A stretch of DNA of 64,000 nt from SZUA-309 sp965233675 (GCA_965233675.1 OZ247498.1:1674001-1738000); one strand, 5' to 3'; shown: positions 35,507 to 45,014, counted from the stretch's first letter. Made by a program: numbers and translations. Notes: generated by a model not told the origin, from the letters alone.

Positions 35507-37126
35507 GTGACCCAACGGTTTTCAACGGACGTACTCGTGATTGGCGGTGGGGCAGCCGGCCTCTCCGCCGCCCTGCACCTGGCCGATCACGCCCGGGTCA
35601 CCGTGCTCTGCAAGGGCGGGCTGGAGTCCGCCTCCTCCCACTGGGCACAGGGCGGTGTCGCCTCTGTGATCGATCCGGAAGACAGCGTCGAAGCGCACGT
35701 CAGCGATACATTGATCGCCGGTGCCGGGCTCTGCGACGAGGAGATCGTTACCCAGACCGTCCGCGGTGGGCCACGTGCAATCGCGCAGCTTGGCCGCTGG
35801 GGTGTGAATTTCGACGCCACCGACAACGAATTTCATCTCACCCGGGAAGGCGGTCACTCCGTGCGCCGGATCCTTCATGTAGCCGATGCCACGGGCAAAG
35901 CCATCACCGAGACACTGACAGCTCAGGTGCTGGATCATCCGAACATCGATCTGGTGAACGATCGGGTCGCCATCGATCTGATCAATCTGAACAAATTCGG
36001 CCGCTTCCCGAATCGATGTGCCGGCGCCTATGTGCTCAACCGGACCAGCGGCCATGTGGAGGTGTTCCAGGCCCGATTCGTGGTGCTCGCAACCGGTGGC
36101 GCGAGCAAGGTCTATCTTTATACCTCCAATCCGGACAGTTCCACCGGTGACGGCATTGCCATGGCCTGGCGGGCCGGATGCCGGGTGGCGAACATGGAAT
36201 TCAATCAGTTCCATCCCACCTGCCTCTTTCACCCGCATGCCAAGTCATTTCTGATCTCCGAAGCGGTCAGAGGCGAAGGTGGCGTGCTCCGTCTGCCGGA
36301 TGGCGAACGGTTCATGGACCGTTTCGATGAACGGGGCGAGCTGGCGCCAAGGGACGTGGTGGCACGGGCCATAGACCATGAGATGAAACGGCTGGGTGCC
36401 GACTGCGTCTACCTGGATATTTCGCACCGGCCGGCGGGCTTCATCCGTACTCACTTCCCGACCATCGCCGCCCGCTGTGCGGAATTCGGCATCGATATCA
36501 CGAAAGATCCCATCCCGGTGGTCCCGGCCGCGCACTACACCTGCGGCGGAGTACTGGTGGATGCAAACGGGGCTACGGATGTACCCGGCCTGTACGCCAT
36601 CGGCGAAGTCAGCTGCACGGGTTTACATGGCGCCAACCGGCTCGCCAGCAACAGCCTGCTGGAGTGTCTGGTGTTCGGTGAAGCAGCAGCCAGAGACATT
36701 CTGACCCATCTCGATGACGCCCGGGTGGAAGCGGAAATCCCGCACTGGGACGAAAGCCAGGTCACCGACTCGGATGAAGAGGTGATCATCGCTCATAACT
36801 GGGATGAACTGCGGCGGTTCATGTGGGACTACGTGGGCATCGTTCGCACGGACAAGCGCCTGCAAAGGGCGCAGCGTCGCATCGAGCTGCTGAAGGCCGA
36901 AATCAACGAGTACTACAGCCACTACCGGGTGAGCAACGACCTGATCGAGCTGCGCAACCTGATCACCGTCGCAGAACTGATCGTTCGCTGCGCCCTCGCC
37001 CGGCAGGAAAGTCGGGGCCTGCATTTCAATCTGGATCATCCGGAGCAGAAGGCCAGTACGGCCGATACGCTCCTGTTTCCGGGATACGGGGATCAGATCG
37101 ACGTTCTGCGACCTGTCGCCAGTTGA
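35507..37126 (+). CDS. nadB: L-aspartate oxidase
   Basis: FAD enzyme oxidising L-aspartate to iminoaspartate for quinolinate and NAD synthesis. The FAD motif is 'LVIGGGAAGLSAALHLA'; substrate and flavin boxes include 'SSHWAQGGVASV', 'GDGIAMAWRAGCRVANMEF' and 'TGLHGANRLASNSLLECL'. 539 residues is typical. GTG start with a GAGAC upstream. The 3' end overlaps the convergent ygfX gene by 34 bases. The nadB-rpoE divergent pair is conserved in gammaproteobacteria. Confidence 0.97.
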   Translation: MTQRFSTDVLVIGGGAAGLSAALHLADHARVTVLCKGGLESASSHWAQGGVASVIDPEDSVEAHVSDTLIAGAGLCDEEIVTQTVRGGPRAIAQLGRWGVNFDATDNEFHLTREGGHSVRRILHVADATGKAITETLTAQVLDHPNIDLVNDRVAIDLINLNKFGRFPNRCAGAYVLNRTSGHVEVFQARFVVLATGGASKVYLYTSNPDSSTGDGIAMAWRAGCRVANMEFNQFHPTCLFHPHAKSFLISEAVRGEGGVLRLPDGERFMDRFDERGELAPRDVVARAIDHEMKRLGADCVYLDISHRPAGFIRTHFPTIAARCAEFGIDITKDPIPVVPAAHYTCGGVLVDANGATDVPGLYAIGEVSCTGLHGANRLASNSLLECLVFGEAAARDILTHLDDARVEAEIPHWDESQVTDSDEEVIIAHNWDELRRFMWDYVGIVRTDKRLQRAQRRIELLKAEINEYYSHYRVSNDLIELRNLITVAELIVRCALARQESRGLHFNLDHPEQKASTADTLLFPGYGDQIDVLRPVAS

Positions 37127-37413
37127 TCGTTCAGGCAGCGGCGTCTGAGGGCCGCCCACTCGGACGCACCCATCTCATCGGCATAGAACGCGATCCGCCG
37201 ACCGTGGGCGCCACGCGCCAGAATCCGGCGCTGACTCAACCAGATCGGGCGTAAACCGTCGATAGCGCCTGCCGGAACCGCCTCGGCCTGCCATCGGCCT
37301 GGAACCGCCAACCAGAGAACGGCCAGCCCCAGGCCCGTATTACCGAACCAGTAGCTCGCGCAGGCGAGCAGCAGCCCTGCCTCCAACACGACCCCGAGCC
37401 TGCGCGCGCCCAT
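37093..37413 (-). CDS. ygfX: YgfX-like small inner-membrane protein
   Basis: 106-residue protein with two hydrophobic N-terminal helices (about 8-20 and 24-38) and a basic C-terminal domain ending 'ADEMGASEWAALRRRCL', which resembles the C-terminal 'ADSMDEAEWRDLRR' of E. coli YgfX (CptA). It follows sdhE by 12 bases, the same order as E. coli sdhE-ygfX. It is shorter than E. coli YgfX (about 135). YgfX has been described as inhibiting cell division proteins in E. coli; that role is not evident from sequence. Confidence 0.65.
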   Translation of the reverse strand: MGARRLGVVLEAGLLLACASYWFGNTGLGLAVLWLAVPGRWQAEAVPAGAIDGLRPIWLSQRRILARGAHGRRIAFYADEMGASEWAALRRRCLNDQLATGRRTSI

Positions 37414-37425
37414 CGTTCGACGTGC

Positions 37426-37692
37426 TCAGGAAAGCTTGAGAAAGGCACGGATTTCCGCCACCAGCGCCTCCAGCTCCGGCGGTGGATCGGCACGCCCGAG
37501 GAGCCACTCATGCGCATCCATGTCGTCATAGTCGAGGAGCCGCTCGTAATCCTGTTTGAGCGGCTCTGAAAGCGCTTCGAACCCACCTTCAACGAAGGGC
37601 CGCAGAAGCAGCTCGAGCTCCAGTAAGCCCCGGCGGGAACGCCAGCGGGCCCGTTCAAGGCGTTGGACGGCAGAGGGTTGCGGCTCGCTCAT
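37426..37692 (-). CDS. sdhE: FAD assembly factor SdhE
   Basis: Promotes covalent flavinylation of succinate dehydrogenase and fumarate reductase. The 88-residue helical protein contains 'RARWRSRRGLLELELLLRPF' with the RGxxE flavinylation motif (Arg-Gly-Leu-Leu-Glu) and 'YERLLDYDDMDAHEWLLGR'. The ATG at 37692 is fixed by a GGAG ribosome site; the longer open frame upstream is not coding. Divergent from ygfZ, a widely conserved neighbourhood. Confidence 0.92.
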   Translation of the reverse strand: MSEPQPSAVQRLERARWRSRRGLLELELLLRPFVEGGFEALSEPLKQDYERLLDYDDMDAHEWLLGRADPPPELEALVAEIRAFLKLS

Positions 37693-37752
37693 GGAAACTC
37701 CTGGATCTTTGTGGGTAGTATGCCTGCAGGAGATGTAATTCGGGGACCGGCA

Positions 37753-38598
37753 ATGCTCATCGAGCGCTGGCAGACATTGGCCGCCGACAGGCAAACGGCG
37801 GCATCAACCACCACGGCGGATTCCGGGCACCCGGGTGCCGCGCTGATCGATGCACTGCAGCCGGTGTGCTTCCAGGGGCCGGATGTCCTGAATTTCCTGC
37901 AGGGTTATCTCACCATCGATCTCGAACAGCTGCTCGATGGCGCCCCCCGTCTGGCCGCGCTGACCAGTCTCAAAGGCCGGGTGGTGGCCACCGGCTGGTG
38001 TCAGGTGCGCGGTTCGGATCGGCTCGACTGGCTGATCCACGCGGCACTCGTCGATCCGGTCCGCGAATTCATGGCCCGCTATCTCGCCTTCTCGAAAACC
38101 GAGCTGATCGAACCGGAAGCCGATCACCTTGCCATTGGAACTGTCGATGCCGACGGGGTGCCGAGCGCACGATGGATCACCAGTGCGGAAGAACTCGACA
38201 AACTGGCCGCCGAGTACCGTCCGATTGACGCAGCCGACTGGTATGGCCACTGCATTTCACATGGCGTGGTGCTGATCGGGCCTGACAGCACGGACGCCTA
38301 CCTGCCGCAGATGATCGGCCTGGTGGAAGCGGGTGCCGTGGACTTCGATAAGGGCTGCTATCTCGGCCAGGAGGTCGTTGCCCGAGCCCAGCACCGGGGC
38401 CAGGTGAAAAGACGCCTGCTGCAATTGAGCGGCGCCGGGACGGCGATCCCGCCAGGCAGCCCGGTCGAGACATCGGACGGCACAGAGGTGGGCAGCGTCC
38501 TGATGTGCCAACCACCCCGCTGCCTCGCCGTGGTTCGGCAACCGGCGGAAACGGCCTACCGGATTGGCGAGCGAACACTCAGCCCTGTAGCCGGCTGA
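37753..38598 (+). CDS. ygfZ: tRNA-modifying / Fe-S cluster protein YgfZ
   Basis: Folate-binding GcvT-like protein that supports Fe-S enzymes such as MiaB. The diagnostic motif is 'DKGCYLGQEVVARAQHRG', whose cysteine is functionally important in E. coli. The ATG at 37753 with GGGGA six bases before gives 281 residues, shorter than the 326 of E. coli; ATGs at 37720 and further upstream are possible but have weaker ribosome sites. 'FLQGYLTIDLEQL' and 'TSLKGRVVATG' are typical N-terminal motifs. Confidence 0.9.
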   Translation: MLIERWQTLAADRQTAASTTTADSGHPGAALIDALQPVCFQGPDVLNFLQGYLTIDLEQLLDGAPRLAALTSLKGRVVATGWCQVRGSDRLDWLIHAALVDPVREFMARYLAFSKTELIEPEADHLAIGTVDADGVPSARWITSAEELDKLAAEYRPIDAADWYGHCISHGVVLIGPDSTDAYLPQMIGLVEAGAVDFDKGCYLGQEVVARAQHRGQVKRRLLQLSGAGTAIPPGSPVETSDGTEVGSVLMCQPPRCLAVVRQPAETAYRIGERTLSPVAG

Positions 38599-38627
38599 AG
38601 CGCCGATCGTGAAAAGGCGCGTACGGC

Positions 38628-39548
38628 TCAGCCGTCTTTCAGTATCGGCCGGTACAGCAGTTGGATGCTGGAGAAGTCGAGTCGACCTGCGTCATTCTGC
38701 TGGGCGTGGATTCGATACAGGTTCTGCGCGAGAGATCCCATGGGCACGGAACTTCTCGAACCTGCCGCGGTGTCCATGGCCAGGCCCAGATCTTTGCTCA
38801 TCAGGTCGGTGAGGAAACCGCCTTCATAACCTCTCGATGCCGGCACGCCCTCCATCACGCCCGGGAAAGGGTTGTAGACGTTCAGTGACCAGTTGCCGCC
38901 GGAAGATTGTTTCATCACTTCGGAGAGCACTTCGGGATCCAGACCGTTCTCGACCCCGAGCGCCAGTGCCTCTGCCGTTCCCGCCATATGAATGGCCAGC
39001 AGCATGTTGTTGCAGATCTTGGCGATCTGCCCCGCGCCGGAATCACCGGCATGAAACACGTTGGCGCCCATGATTTCGAGCAGCGGTCGAGCGCGATCCA
39101 GTGCCGCTGCGGCACCCCCCACAATGAAGGTCAGCGTACCCGCTTCCGCCCCCGCCGTGCCGCCGGATACCGGCGCATCGATCATTTCCAGGCCCCGCTC
39201 GCGGGCAGCGGCCGCCACGGTCTTTGCGCTGTCCGGATCGATGGTCGAGCAGTCGATGAGCAGTGTGCCCTCTGCCACATTGGCCAGTACGCCTGCATCA
39301 GGCTCGCCTTCCGGGCCCAGATAGACGTCCCGGACGTGCTGGCCCGCCGGCAACATGGTGATGACAATATCCTGCGCTGCCGCCAGTTCGGCAACGGATG
39401 CGCTCGAACGGGCTCCCGGGACGCTCTCCATGAGCGCCGCCGCCACATCGAACACCGTCAGCTCGAAATCCTCTGACTCTGCAGCCGCCAGATTCCGGGC
39501 CATGTGGCCACCCATGTTACCGAGCCCGATGAAACCGATACGGGTCAT
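38628..39548 (-). CDS. mmsB: 3-hydroxyisobutyrate dehydrogenase
   Basis: NAD-dependent oxidation of 3-hydroxyisobutyrate to methylmalonate semialdehyde in valine breakdown. The Rossmann motif 'IGFIGLGNMGGHMARNL', substrate motif 'DAPVSGGTAGAEAGTL' and catalytic Lys in 'GQIAKICNNML' define a beta-hydroxyacid dehydrogenase; 'KDLGLAMDTA' fits HIBADH. 306 residues. The start overlaps the stop of the upstream HIBYL-CoA hydrolase gene (ATGA), supporting the valine pathway assignment over tartronate semialdehyde reductase. Confidence 0.9.
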   Translation of the reverse strand: MTRIGFIGLGNMGGHMARNLAAAESEDFELTVFDVAAALMESVPGARSSASVAELAAAQDIVITMLPAGQHVRDVYLGPEGEPDAGVLANVAEGTLLIDCSTIDPDSAKTVAAAARERGLEMIDAPVSGGTAGAEAGTLTFIVGGAAAALDRARPLLEIMGANVFHAGDSGAGQIAKICNNMLLAIHMAGTAEALALGVENGLDPEVLSEVMKQSSGGNWSLNVYNPFPGVMEGVPASRGYEGGFLTDLMSKDLGLAMDTAAGSRSSVPMGSLAQNLYRIHAQQNDAGRLDFSSIQLLYRPILKDG

Positions 39549-40669
39549 ATGTTCGCCTCCAGATCAAACAGGGGATTTCGACCCCAGGGTTCCTCGAAGT
39601 GGTCGAGCACGTAGCCTGCCGGCAGGGAATCGAGATCTCCGAACTGCCAGTCCGGTTGGTTGTCTTTCTCGATCAGCAGCGCCCGCACCCCTTCACTGAA
39701 ATCATGATTGTCCGCACAGTGGGTGCCAATGGTCATCTCCATCCGGAAACTGTCCGCCAGGCTGATCGATCGCGCCCGTCGGACCTGTTCGACCACAATG
39801 CCCACCGTCGTCGGGCAGCCTCGCGCCATGGATGCGATGGCTTTGTCCACCCAGGCCGACGCTCCGGCCATGCCGCGCACGGCATTCGCCGCGTCCAGGA
39901 AACCACCGTCCGCATTGAGCGTTTCGCTGACCGCCACCAGTTCGGCGGCGGGCAACCCGGGCGCCGGCTGTTCTGCCAGCCATGCCGAGATCATCTCGAG
40001 ATCAGCGGCTCGATCGCCGCTGAAGGTCAAACTGACGATTGCTTCGGCCAGCGAGTCGAGTTCGGCGCGGGCCACCGCGTGGGTGCCGATTCCGGTGAGG
40101 ATCGCATCCCCGCCGTTCAGATGCGCACCGGTCATGCCGATGAACAGCGCCTGGTGCTCGGGCATGTTTTTCAGCAACCAGGTGCCACCCGCGTCCGGGA
40201 ACAGTCCGATGGTCACCTCCGGCATGGCGATCCGCACGTTCTCGGTGACCAGCCGGATATCGGCGGCCCGGAAGATGCCGAGTCCGCCCCCCATGATCAC
40301 ACCGTGGCCAAAAGAGACCAGTGGCTTCGGATAGGTGTGCAGCCGGTAATCGAGACGGTATTCCCGCTCGAAAAACTCGTAGGGATACTCATCGACGCGC
40401 TCACCGGCTTCATGATTCACCTGCATCGCCCGATACAGCGCCTGAATGTCGCCCCCGGCGCTGAATGCCCGTTCCCCGGCACCGGTGAGCAGTACGGCCA
40501 CCACCCGATCGTCTTCCGCCCAGCGCACGAGCGCAGGCGAAAGCAGATCGATCATCTCGAGACTGAGGGCATTGAGTGTTGCCTGAGCGTCCAGACGCGC
40601 TTCAGCGACGATCCGCCCGCCCGGGCTTGCATGTTCGAAAAATTTGACCAGATCGCTCGTCACGACCAC
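39545..40669 (-). CDS. 3-hydroxyisobutyryl-CoA hydrolase (ECH_2 family)
   Basis: Thioesterase-type crotonase releasing 3-hydroxyisobutyrate from its CoA ester. The crotonase core 'GAGERAFSAGGDIQALY' and 'GHGVIMGGGLGIFRAADIRL' and the C-terminal ECH_2 extension ('WGRNPLFDLEANI') distinguish it from simple enoyl-CoA hydratases; 'MPEVTIGLFPDAGGTWLL' is the second active-site stretch. 374 residues matches HIBCH. Coupled to mmsB by overlap and 18 bases after the enoyl-CoA hydratase gene. Confidence 0.9.
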   Translation of the reverse strand: MVVTSDLVKFFEHASPGGRIVAEARLDAQATLNALSLEMIDLLSPALVRWAEDDRVVAVLLTGAGERAFSAGGDIQALYRAMQVNHEAGERVDEYPYEFFEREYRLDYRLHTYPKPLVSFGHGVIMGGGLGIFRAADIRLVTENVRIAMPEVTIGLFPDAGGTWLLKNMPEHQALFIGMTGAHLNGGDAILTGIGTHAVARAELDSLAEAIVSLTFSGDRAADLEMISAWLAEQPAPGLPAAELVAVSETLNADGGFLDAANAVRGMAGASAWVDKAIASMARGCPTTVGIVVEQVRRARSISLADSFRMEMTIGTHCADNHDFSEGVRALLIEKDNQPDWQFGDLDSLPAGYVLDHFEEPWGRNPLFDLEANI

Positions 40670-40687
40670 GCCTCCCTGAGAACCCGG

Positions 40688-41476
40688 CTACCCATTCACC
40701 CACTGCGGGGGGCGCTTCTGAAGAAAGGCATTCACGCCTTCCGCCTGATCCGCCGTATCAAACAGATCGACGAACGCTGCCCGCTCCACCGCATAGGCCG
40801 CATTGATATTGCCACTGCGGGCTTCCTGAATCAGCGTTTTGCAGGCCGCAACCGCCGGCGGACTCTGACGGCCAACGCCTTCCGCAAGCGCCAGCGCCCG
40901 CTCGAGGGCTTCTCCGCTGCCGACCACTTCTTCGGCCAGGCCGATCTTCTCGGCGGTGGCTGCGTCGATTCGCTCCCCACAGAGGATCATCCGCTTGGCC
41001 CAGCCTTCGCCGACCAGCCAGGCAAGATTCTGCGTCCCGCCACCGCAGGGCAGCAGTCCGACCGTGGCTTCCGGCAGCGCCAGTTTGCTCTGTGATTCAA
41101 CGATTCGAATATCGCAGGCCAGCGCACACTCCAGGCCACCCCCCATGGCGAAGCCGTTGATGGCCGCGATACTCACGCCGCGGAATTGCGACAGGGTTTC
41201 GAACGCCCGGCCGAAGAGATCGGACATCTGCGCAGCAACCGCTTTGTCTCCCGAGGCAAAGAGGTTCAGATCAGCACCGGCCGAGAAAAACTTCTCTCCC
41301 TCGCCGGTAATGACCAGCGCATAGATCTCCTTGTCCGCGTTGCAGTCACCGATCAGCGCCTCCAGCGCGGCCAGGCTCTCTTCATCCCACGTATTGGCCG
41401 GTGGATTGTTTATCGTGATCACTGCCGTGTGCCCTTCGGTACGAACGGCGAGCTTTCCGGAATTGCTTGCAGGCAC
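40688..41476 (-). CDS. Enoyl-CoA hydratase, probably methacrylyl-CoA hydratase
   Basis: Crotonase-fold hydratase. 'FFSAGADLNLF' forms part of the oxyanion hole; 'NGFAMGGGLECALACDIRI' and 'LPEATVGLLPCGGGTQNLA' carry the two catalytic glutamates. 262 residues. Position upstream of the HIBYL-CoA hydrolase and mmsB suggests it hydrates methacrylyl-CoA in valine degradation; the fold alone cannot fix the substrate, and a general short-chain role is possible. The acyl-CoA dehydrogenase and mmsA that complete the pathway are not in the window. Confidence 0.85.
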   Translation of the reverse strand: MPASNSGKLAVRTEGHTAVITINNPPANTWDEESLAALEALIGDCNADKEIYALVITGEGEKFFSAGADLNLFASGDKAVAAQMSDLFGRAFETLSQFRGVSIAAINGFAMGGGLECALACDIRIVESQSKLALPEATVGLLPCGGGTQNLAWLVGEGWAKRMILCGERIDAATAEKIGLAEEVVGSGEALERALALAEGVGRQSPPAVAACKTLIQEARSGNINAAYAVERAAFVDLFDTADQAEGVNAFLQKRPPQWVNG

Positions 41477-41520
41477 TGATTGATCCCTCCCTGTGCGTGT
41501 TGAAGTCAGTCTATCGGATG

Positions 41521-42219
41521 TCAGGCGACGTTGAACCAGTCGATGGGTTCACGACCATTGTGCACCAGATAGGCGTTTGCCTCGCGGAAATGGTTGCAAC
41601 CGAAAAAGCCCCGATGCGCCGACAACGGCGAGGGATGGGGCGAACTGAGCACCAGGTGCCGTTGCCGGTCCACCTGGGCACCTTTCTTCTGGGCGTAGCT
41701 GCCCCAGAGGAGAAACACCAGCTGTTCGCAGGTTTCGTTCAGCCGGGCGACGATGGCATCTGTGAAGGTCTCCCAGCCGCGGCCCTGGTGGGATCCGGCC
41801 CTCCCCCGCTCCACGCTCAGCACCGCATTCAGCAGCAGCACGCCCTGCTTCGCCCAGGGTTCCAGACAGCCGTGCTGGCCGTCGAAGCGGCGCGGCTCAT
41901 CCGGATACTCGGCCATGATTTCCTTGAAGACATTGACCAGGGACGGCGGGATCGGGACGCCCTGCCGCACAGAAAAACAGAGTCCGTGGGCCTGACCGGG
42001 ACCGTGGTATGGGTCCTGGCCGATAATCACCACCTTCACCTGATCCAGCGGCGTGGCGTCGAGGGCGGCGAACATTTCGGCGCCTGGCGGAAAGATCATT
42101 TTTCCCGATCGCATTTCCGTCGCCAGAAACGCACGCAGGTTCTGCATATAGGGTTGTTCGAACTCCTGCCGGAGGGCGGCTTTCCAGGAAGCCTCCAGCT
42201 TGAGCCGGTCTTCAGTCAT
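41521..42219 (-). CDS. ung: Uracil-DNA glycosylase
   Basis: Family 1 UDG excising uracil from DNA. The catalytic Asp lies in 'IIGQDPYHGPGQAHGLCF', and the leucine-loop region 'SSPHPSPLSAHRGFFG' holds the catalytic His. The ATG at 42219 ('MTEDRLKLEASW') gives 232 residues, the normal size, and overlaps the lysS stop by 8 bases; the frame extends further upstream but inside lysS. Pairing with lysS is not standard in Pseudomonas. Confidence 0.96.
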   Translation of the reverse strand: MTEDRLKLEASWKAALRQEFEQPYMQNLRAFLATEMRSGKMIFPPGAEMFAALDATPLDQVKVVIIGQDPYHGPGQAHGLCFSVRQGVPIPPSLVNVFKEIMAEYPDEPRRFDGQHGCLEPWAKQGVLLLNAVLSVERGRAGSHQGRGWETFTDAIVARLNETCEQLVFLLWGSYAQKKGAQVDRQRHLVLSSPHPSPLSAHRGFFGCNHFREANAYLVHNGREPIDWFNVA

Positions 42220-43729
42220 CGCCCCTACCCACGGTCTGGGAGGTGCTCGAGGTCGGACGCATGAGCGGGAACAGCAGCACATCGCGGATCGACGCGGCAT
42301 CGGCGAAAAGCATCACCAGCCGATCGATTCCAAGGCCCTCTCCTGCCGTCGGCGGCAGTCCGTACTCCAGGGCCCGGATGTAGTCCGCGTCGTAGCCCAT
42401 GGCTTCCGCGTCGCCCTGATCTCTGGCTTCCACCTGTTTCTGAAAGCGTTCTGCCTGATCAACCGGATCGTTCAGCTCGGAGAATCCGTTGGCGATCTCC
42501 CGACCGCCGATGAAGAGTTCGAAACGGTCAGTGACCAGCGGATTGTCGTCGTTCCGCCGGGACAGCGGCGAAATTTCTGTGGGGTACTGGGTGATATAGG
42601 TCGGTTGCTCGAGCCGTTCTTCGACCTGCGCTTCAAAAGCCGCTTCGAGACGCTTGCCCCAGCCCCAGTCATCATCCACCGACACATTCAGGCGCTGGAG
42701 TAATGCGCTGAGTGCGGCCTCGTCGTTGACCTGGGCTTCGGACAGTTCCGTATAACGCACGACGGATTCCGCCATGGTCATCCGCGCGGATGGCTGGCTG
42801 AAGTCCAGTTCCACACCCTGCCAGGTCACCGGCCCGCCGCCTGCCACCCGCTGTGCGATATGAGCCAGCAGTTTATCGGTCAGCTCGATCAGGTCTTCGT
42901 AATCATGATAGGCCCAGTAAAACTCGAGCATCGTGAACTCAGGATTGTGTCGGGTCGACAGACCCTCATTCCGGAAATTCCGGTTGATCTCGAACACCCG
43001 CTCGAAGCCGCCCACCACCAGACGCTTCAGGAAGAGCTCCGGCGCCACCCGCAGATAGAGTTCGAGATCCAGCGCGTTGTGATGGGTGACAAAGGGTTTC
43101 GCGGTGGCGCCACCCGGGATCACGTGCATCATGGGTGTTTCCACTTCCATGAAATCCTGATCCAGAAAAAACTCACGGATCGCCGCGACGATGCCCGAAC
43201 GGATCTGGAAGACCCGGCGCGATTCCTCGCTCATCATCAGGTCCACATAGCGCTGCCGATACTTGGTTTCCGTATCCGTCAGCCCATGATATTTCTCAGG
43301 CGGTGGCTGCAGCGTTTTATTGAGCAGCTCGATCTGATCCGCATGTACGGTGAGCTCACCTTTGTTGGTGCGCATCAGCGTGCCGCTGACGGCGACGATA
43401 TCACCCAGATCCCAGAGGTCGTTGAAGGCCGCGTAGGCCTCGTCGCCCACGTCGTTTTTGCGGATGTAGCACTGAATCTGACCGGAGACGTCCTGGAGCG
43501 TGATGAAGCTCGCTTTTCCCATCACCCGTCGGAGCATGACCCGACCGCAGACAGCCGCGGAAATCGCCTCGGCCTCGAGCGTCTCTTTGTCTTTATCTGC
43601 CGCCAGTGTGTGCAGGTCTGCCGCATGGGCGTCACGCCGGAACGCATTGGGATAGACACCGCCGGTCGCTGTCAGCCATTTTCCGGCTTTGTCCCGCCGG
43701 TTGGCGATGATGTCGTTGTCGTCGGTCAT
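42212..43729 (-). CDS. lysS: Lysyl-tRNA synthetase (class II)
   Basis: Charges tRNA-Lys. An N-terminal OB-fold domain ('VMLRRVMGKASFITLQDVSG') precedes the class II catalytic core: motif 2 'FEINRNFRNEGLSTRHNPEF' (contacting ATP) and motif 3 'GLGIDRLVMLFADAASIRD'. 505 residues is typical. It lies 69 bases after prfB, the conserved prfB-lysS order of gammaproteobacteria. Confidence 0.98.
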   Translation of the reverse strand: MTDDNDIIANRRDKAGKWLTATGGVYPNAFRRDAHAADLHTLAADKDKETLEAEAISAAVCGRVMLRRVMGKASFITLQDVSGQIQCYIRKNDVGDEAYAAFNDLWDLGDIVAVSGTLMRTNKGELTVHADQIELLNKTLQPPPEKYHGLTDTETKYRQRYVDLMMSEESRRVFQIRSGIVAAIREFFLDQDFMEVETPMMHVIPGGATAKPFVTHHNALDLELYLRVAPELFLKRLVVGGFERVFEINRNFRNEGLSTRHNPEFTMLEFYWAYHDYEDLIELTDKLLAHIAQRVAGGGPVTWQGVELDFSQPSARMTMAESVVRYTELSEAQVNDEAALSALLQRLNVSVDDDWGWGKRLEAAFEAQVEERLEQPTYITQYPTEISPLSRRNDDNPLVTDRFELFIGGREIANGFSELNDPVDQAERFQKQVEARDQGDAEAMGYDADYIRALEYGLPPTAGEGLGIDRLVMLFADAASIRDVLLFPLMRPTSSTSQTVGRGDD

Positions 43730-43798
43730 GTTGTCTCGCGTGGTTCCTTCAGCGTTTCAAATGGTTAACGTGGCGCTCCGGGATTGTCGCCATCAGGA

Positions 43799-44897
43799 TC
43801 AAAGCCCCGCCTTCAGGCTTGCCTCGATGAGATCGTCGATATCTCCGTCCAGAACGTTGTTCGGATCGGTTCTTTCCACCTGGGTGCGCAGATCCTTCAC
43901 CCGGGACTGATCGAGAACGTAGCTTCGAATCTGGCTGCCCCAGCCGATGTCCGCCTTGTTGTCTTCGATCACCTGCTGCTCGGCCCGTCGCTTCAACATC
44001 TCGAGTTCATAGAGCTTGGCCCGGAGTTGCTTGTAGGCCTTGTCTTTATTCTGATGCTGAGACCGTTCACTCTGACACTGAACCACCGTATTGGTCGGCA
44101 GGTGGGTCAGTCGTACGGCGGAGTCGGTCCGGTTCACATGCTGCCCCCCGGCGCCGCTTGCGCGATACGTATCCACACGAACGTCTGCCGGGTTGATATC
44201 GATTTCGATATCGTCCTCGATTTCCGGCGATACGAATACGGATGCGAACGAGGTATGGCGTCGGTTACCGGAGTCGAACGGTGACTTTCTGACAAGTCGG
44301 TGAACGCCGGTTTCAGTTCTCAACCAGCCGAAGGCATGATCCCCACTGATCTGCAGCATGGCGCTCTTGATACCTGCCACTTCCCCCGGAGACGCTTCCG
44401 TGACTTCCGTCTGGAATCCCCGCTTCTCACCCCAGCGCAGATACATGCGCAACAGCATTTCCGCCCAATCCTGCGCTTCCGTGCCGCCGGAGCCCGCCTG
44501 TATTTCCACGTAGGCGTTCATCGGGTCCATCTCACCCTGGAACATCCGGCGGAATTCAAGCCGGGCCAGATCCTTTTCCAGTGCATCGAGATCGGCGCTC
44601 ACCTCGTCGAGCGCCGCCGAATCGTCTTCCTCCGCCGCAAGCTCCGCCAGTTCGGCGGCATCGTTCAGATTTTCGGCCAATGTGGTGAGCAGGCCAACGA
44701 TCGCTTCCAGCTGGGAGCGTTCCCTGTTCAGCGCCTGAGCCCGGTCCTGATCGTCCCAGACGTTCGGATCCGCGAGTTCGAGGTCGACCTCTTCTAAACG
44801 ATGTTGCTTATTTTCGAAGTCAAAGATACCCCCTGAGCGCAACGTCGCGCGCACTGAGGTCTTTGATCTGATCGCGGATTGAAGTTATCTCGGCCAT
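43799..44897 (-). CDS. prfB: Peptide chain release factor 2, expressed by programmed +1 frameshift
   Basis: Recognises UGA and UAA stop codons. The first segment runs from ATG 44897 for 25 codons to an in-frame TGA at 44820-44822; the rest (44821 down to 43799) is in the +1 frame, giving 365 residues, the same as E. coli RF2. The anticodon-like 'SPF' is in 'RKSPFDSGNRRH' and the catalytic GGQ in 'SGAGGQHVNRTDSAVRL'. Conventional gene callers would start it at 44854, losing the true N-terminus. The frameshift provides autoregulation: scarce RF2 lets ribosomes slip past the TGA. Confidence 0.97.
44819..44834 (-). promoter_or_regulatory. prfB programmed +1 frameshift site
   Basis: On the minus strand the 16 bases AGGGGGTATCTTTGAC match the classic site: an internal Shine-Dalgarno (AGGGGG), a short spacer, the slippery CUU codon and the UGA stop followed by C, the context with poorest termination. 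The ribosome shifts from CUU to UUU and continues with GAC. Confidence 0.97.
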
Positions 44898-45014
44898 GCG
44901 ACTATCGAGCTTCCCGTAAAAAGCGCGCAAGTGTATGCCATGTCAGGGCCTGACCCAAGTCACGGCCTGAACCGCGCCCCGCCGGTATCCGTCGGTGTCG
45001 GGACCGGATGGCCC

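Noticed and set aside
39599..41095. 498-codon plus-strand frame across the valine-degradation genes
   Set aside because: Antisense to three confident enzymes and spans their junctions.
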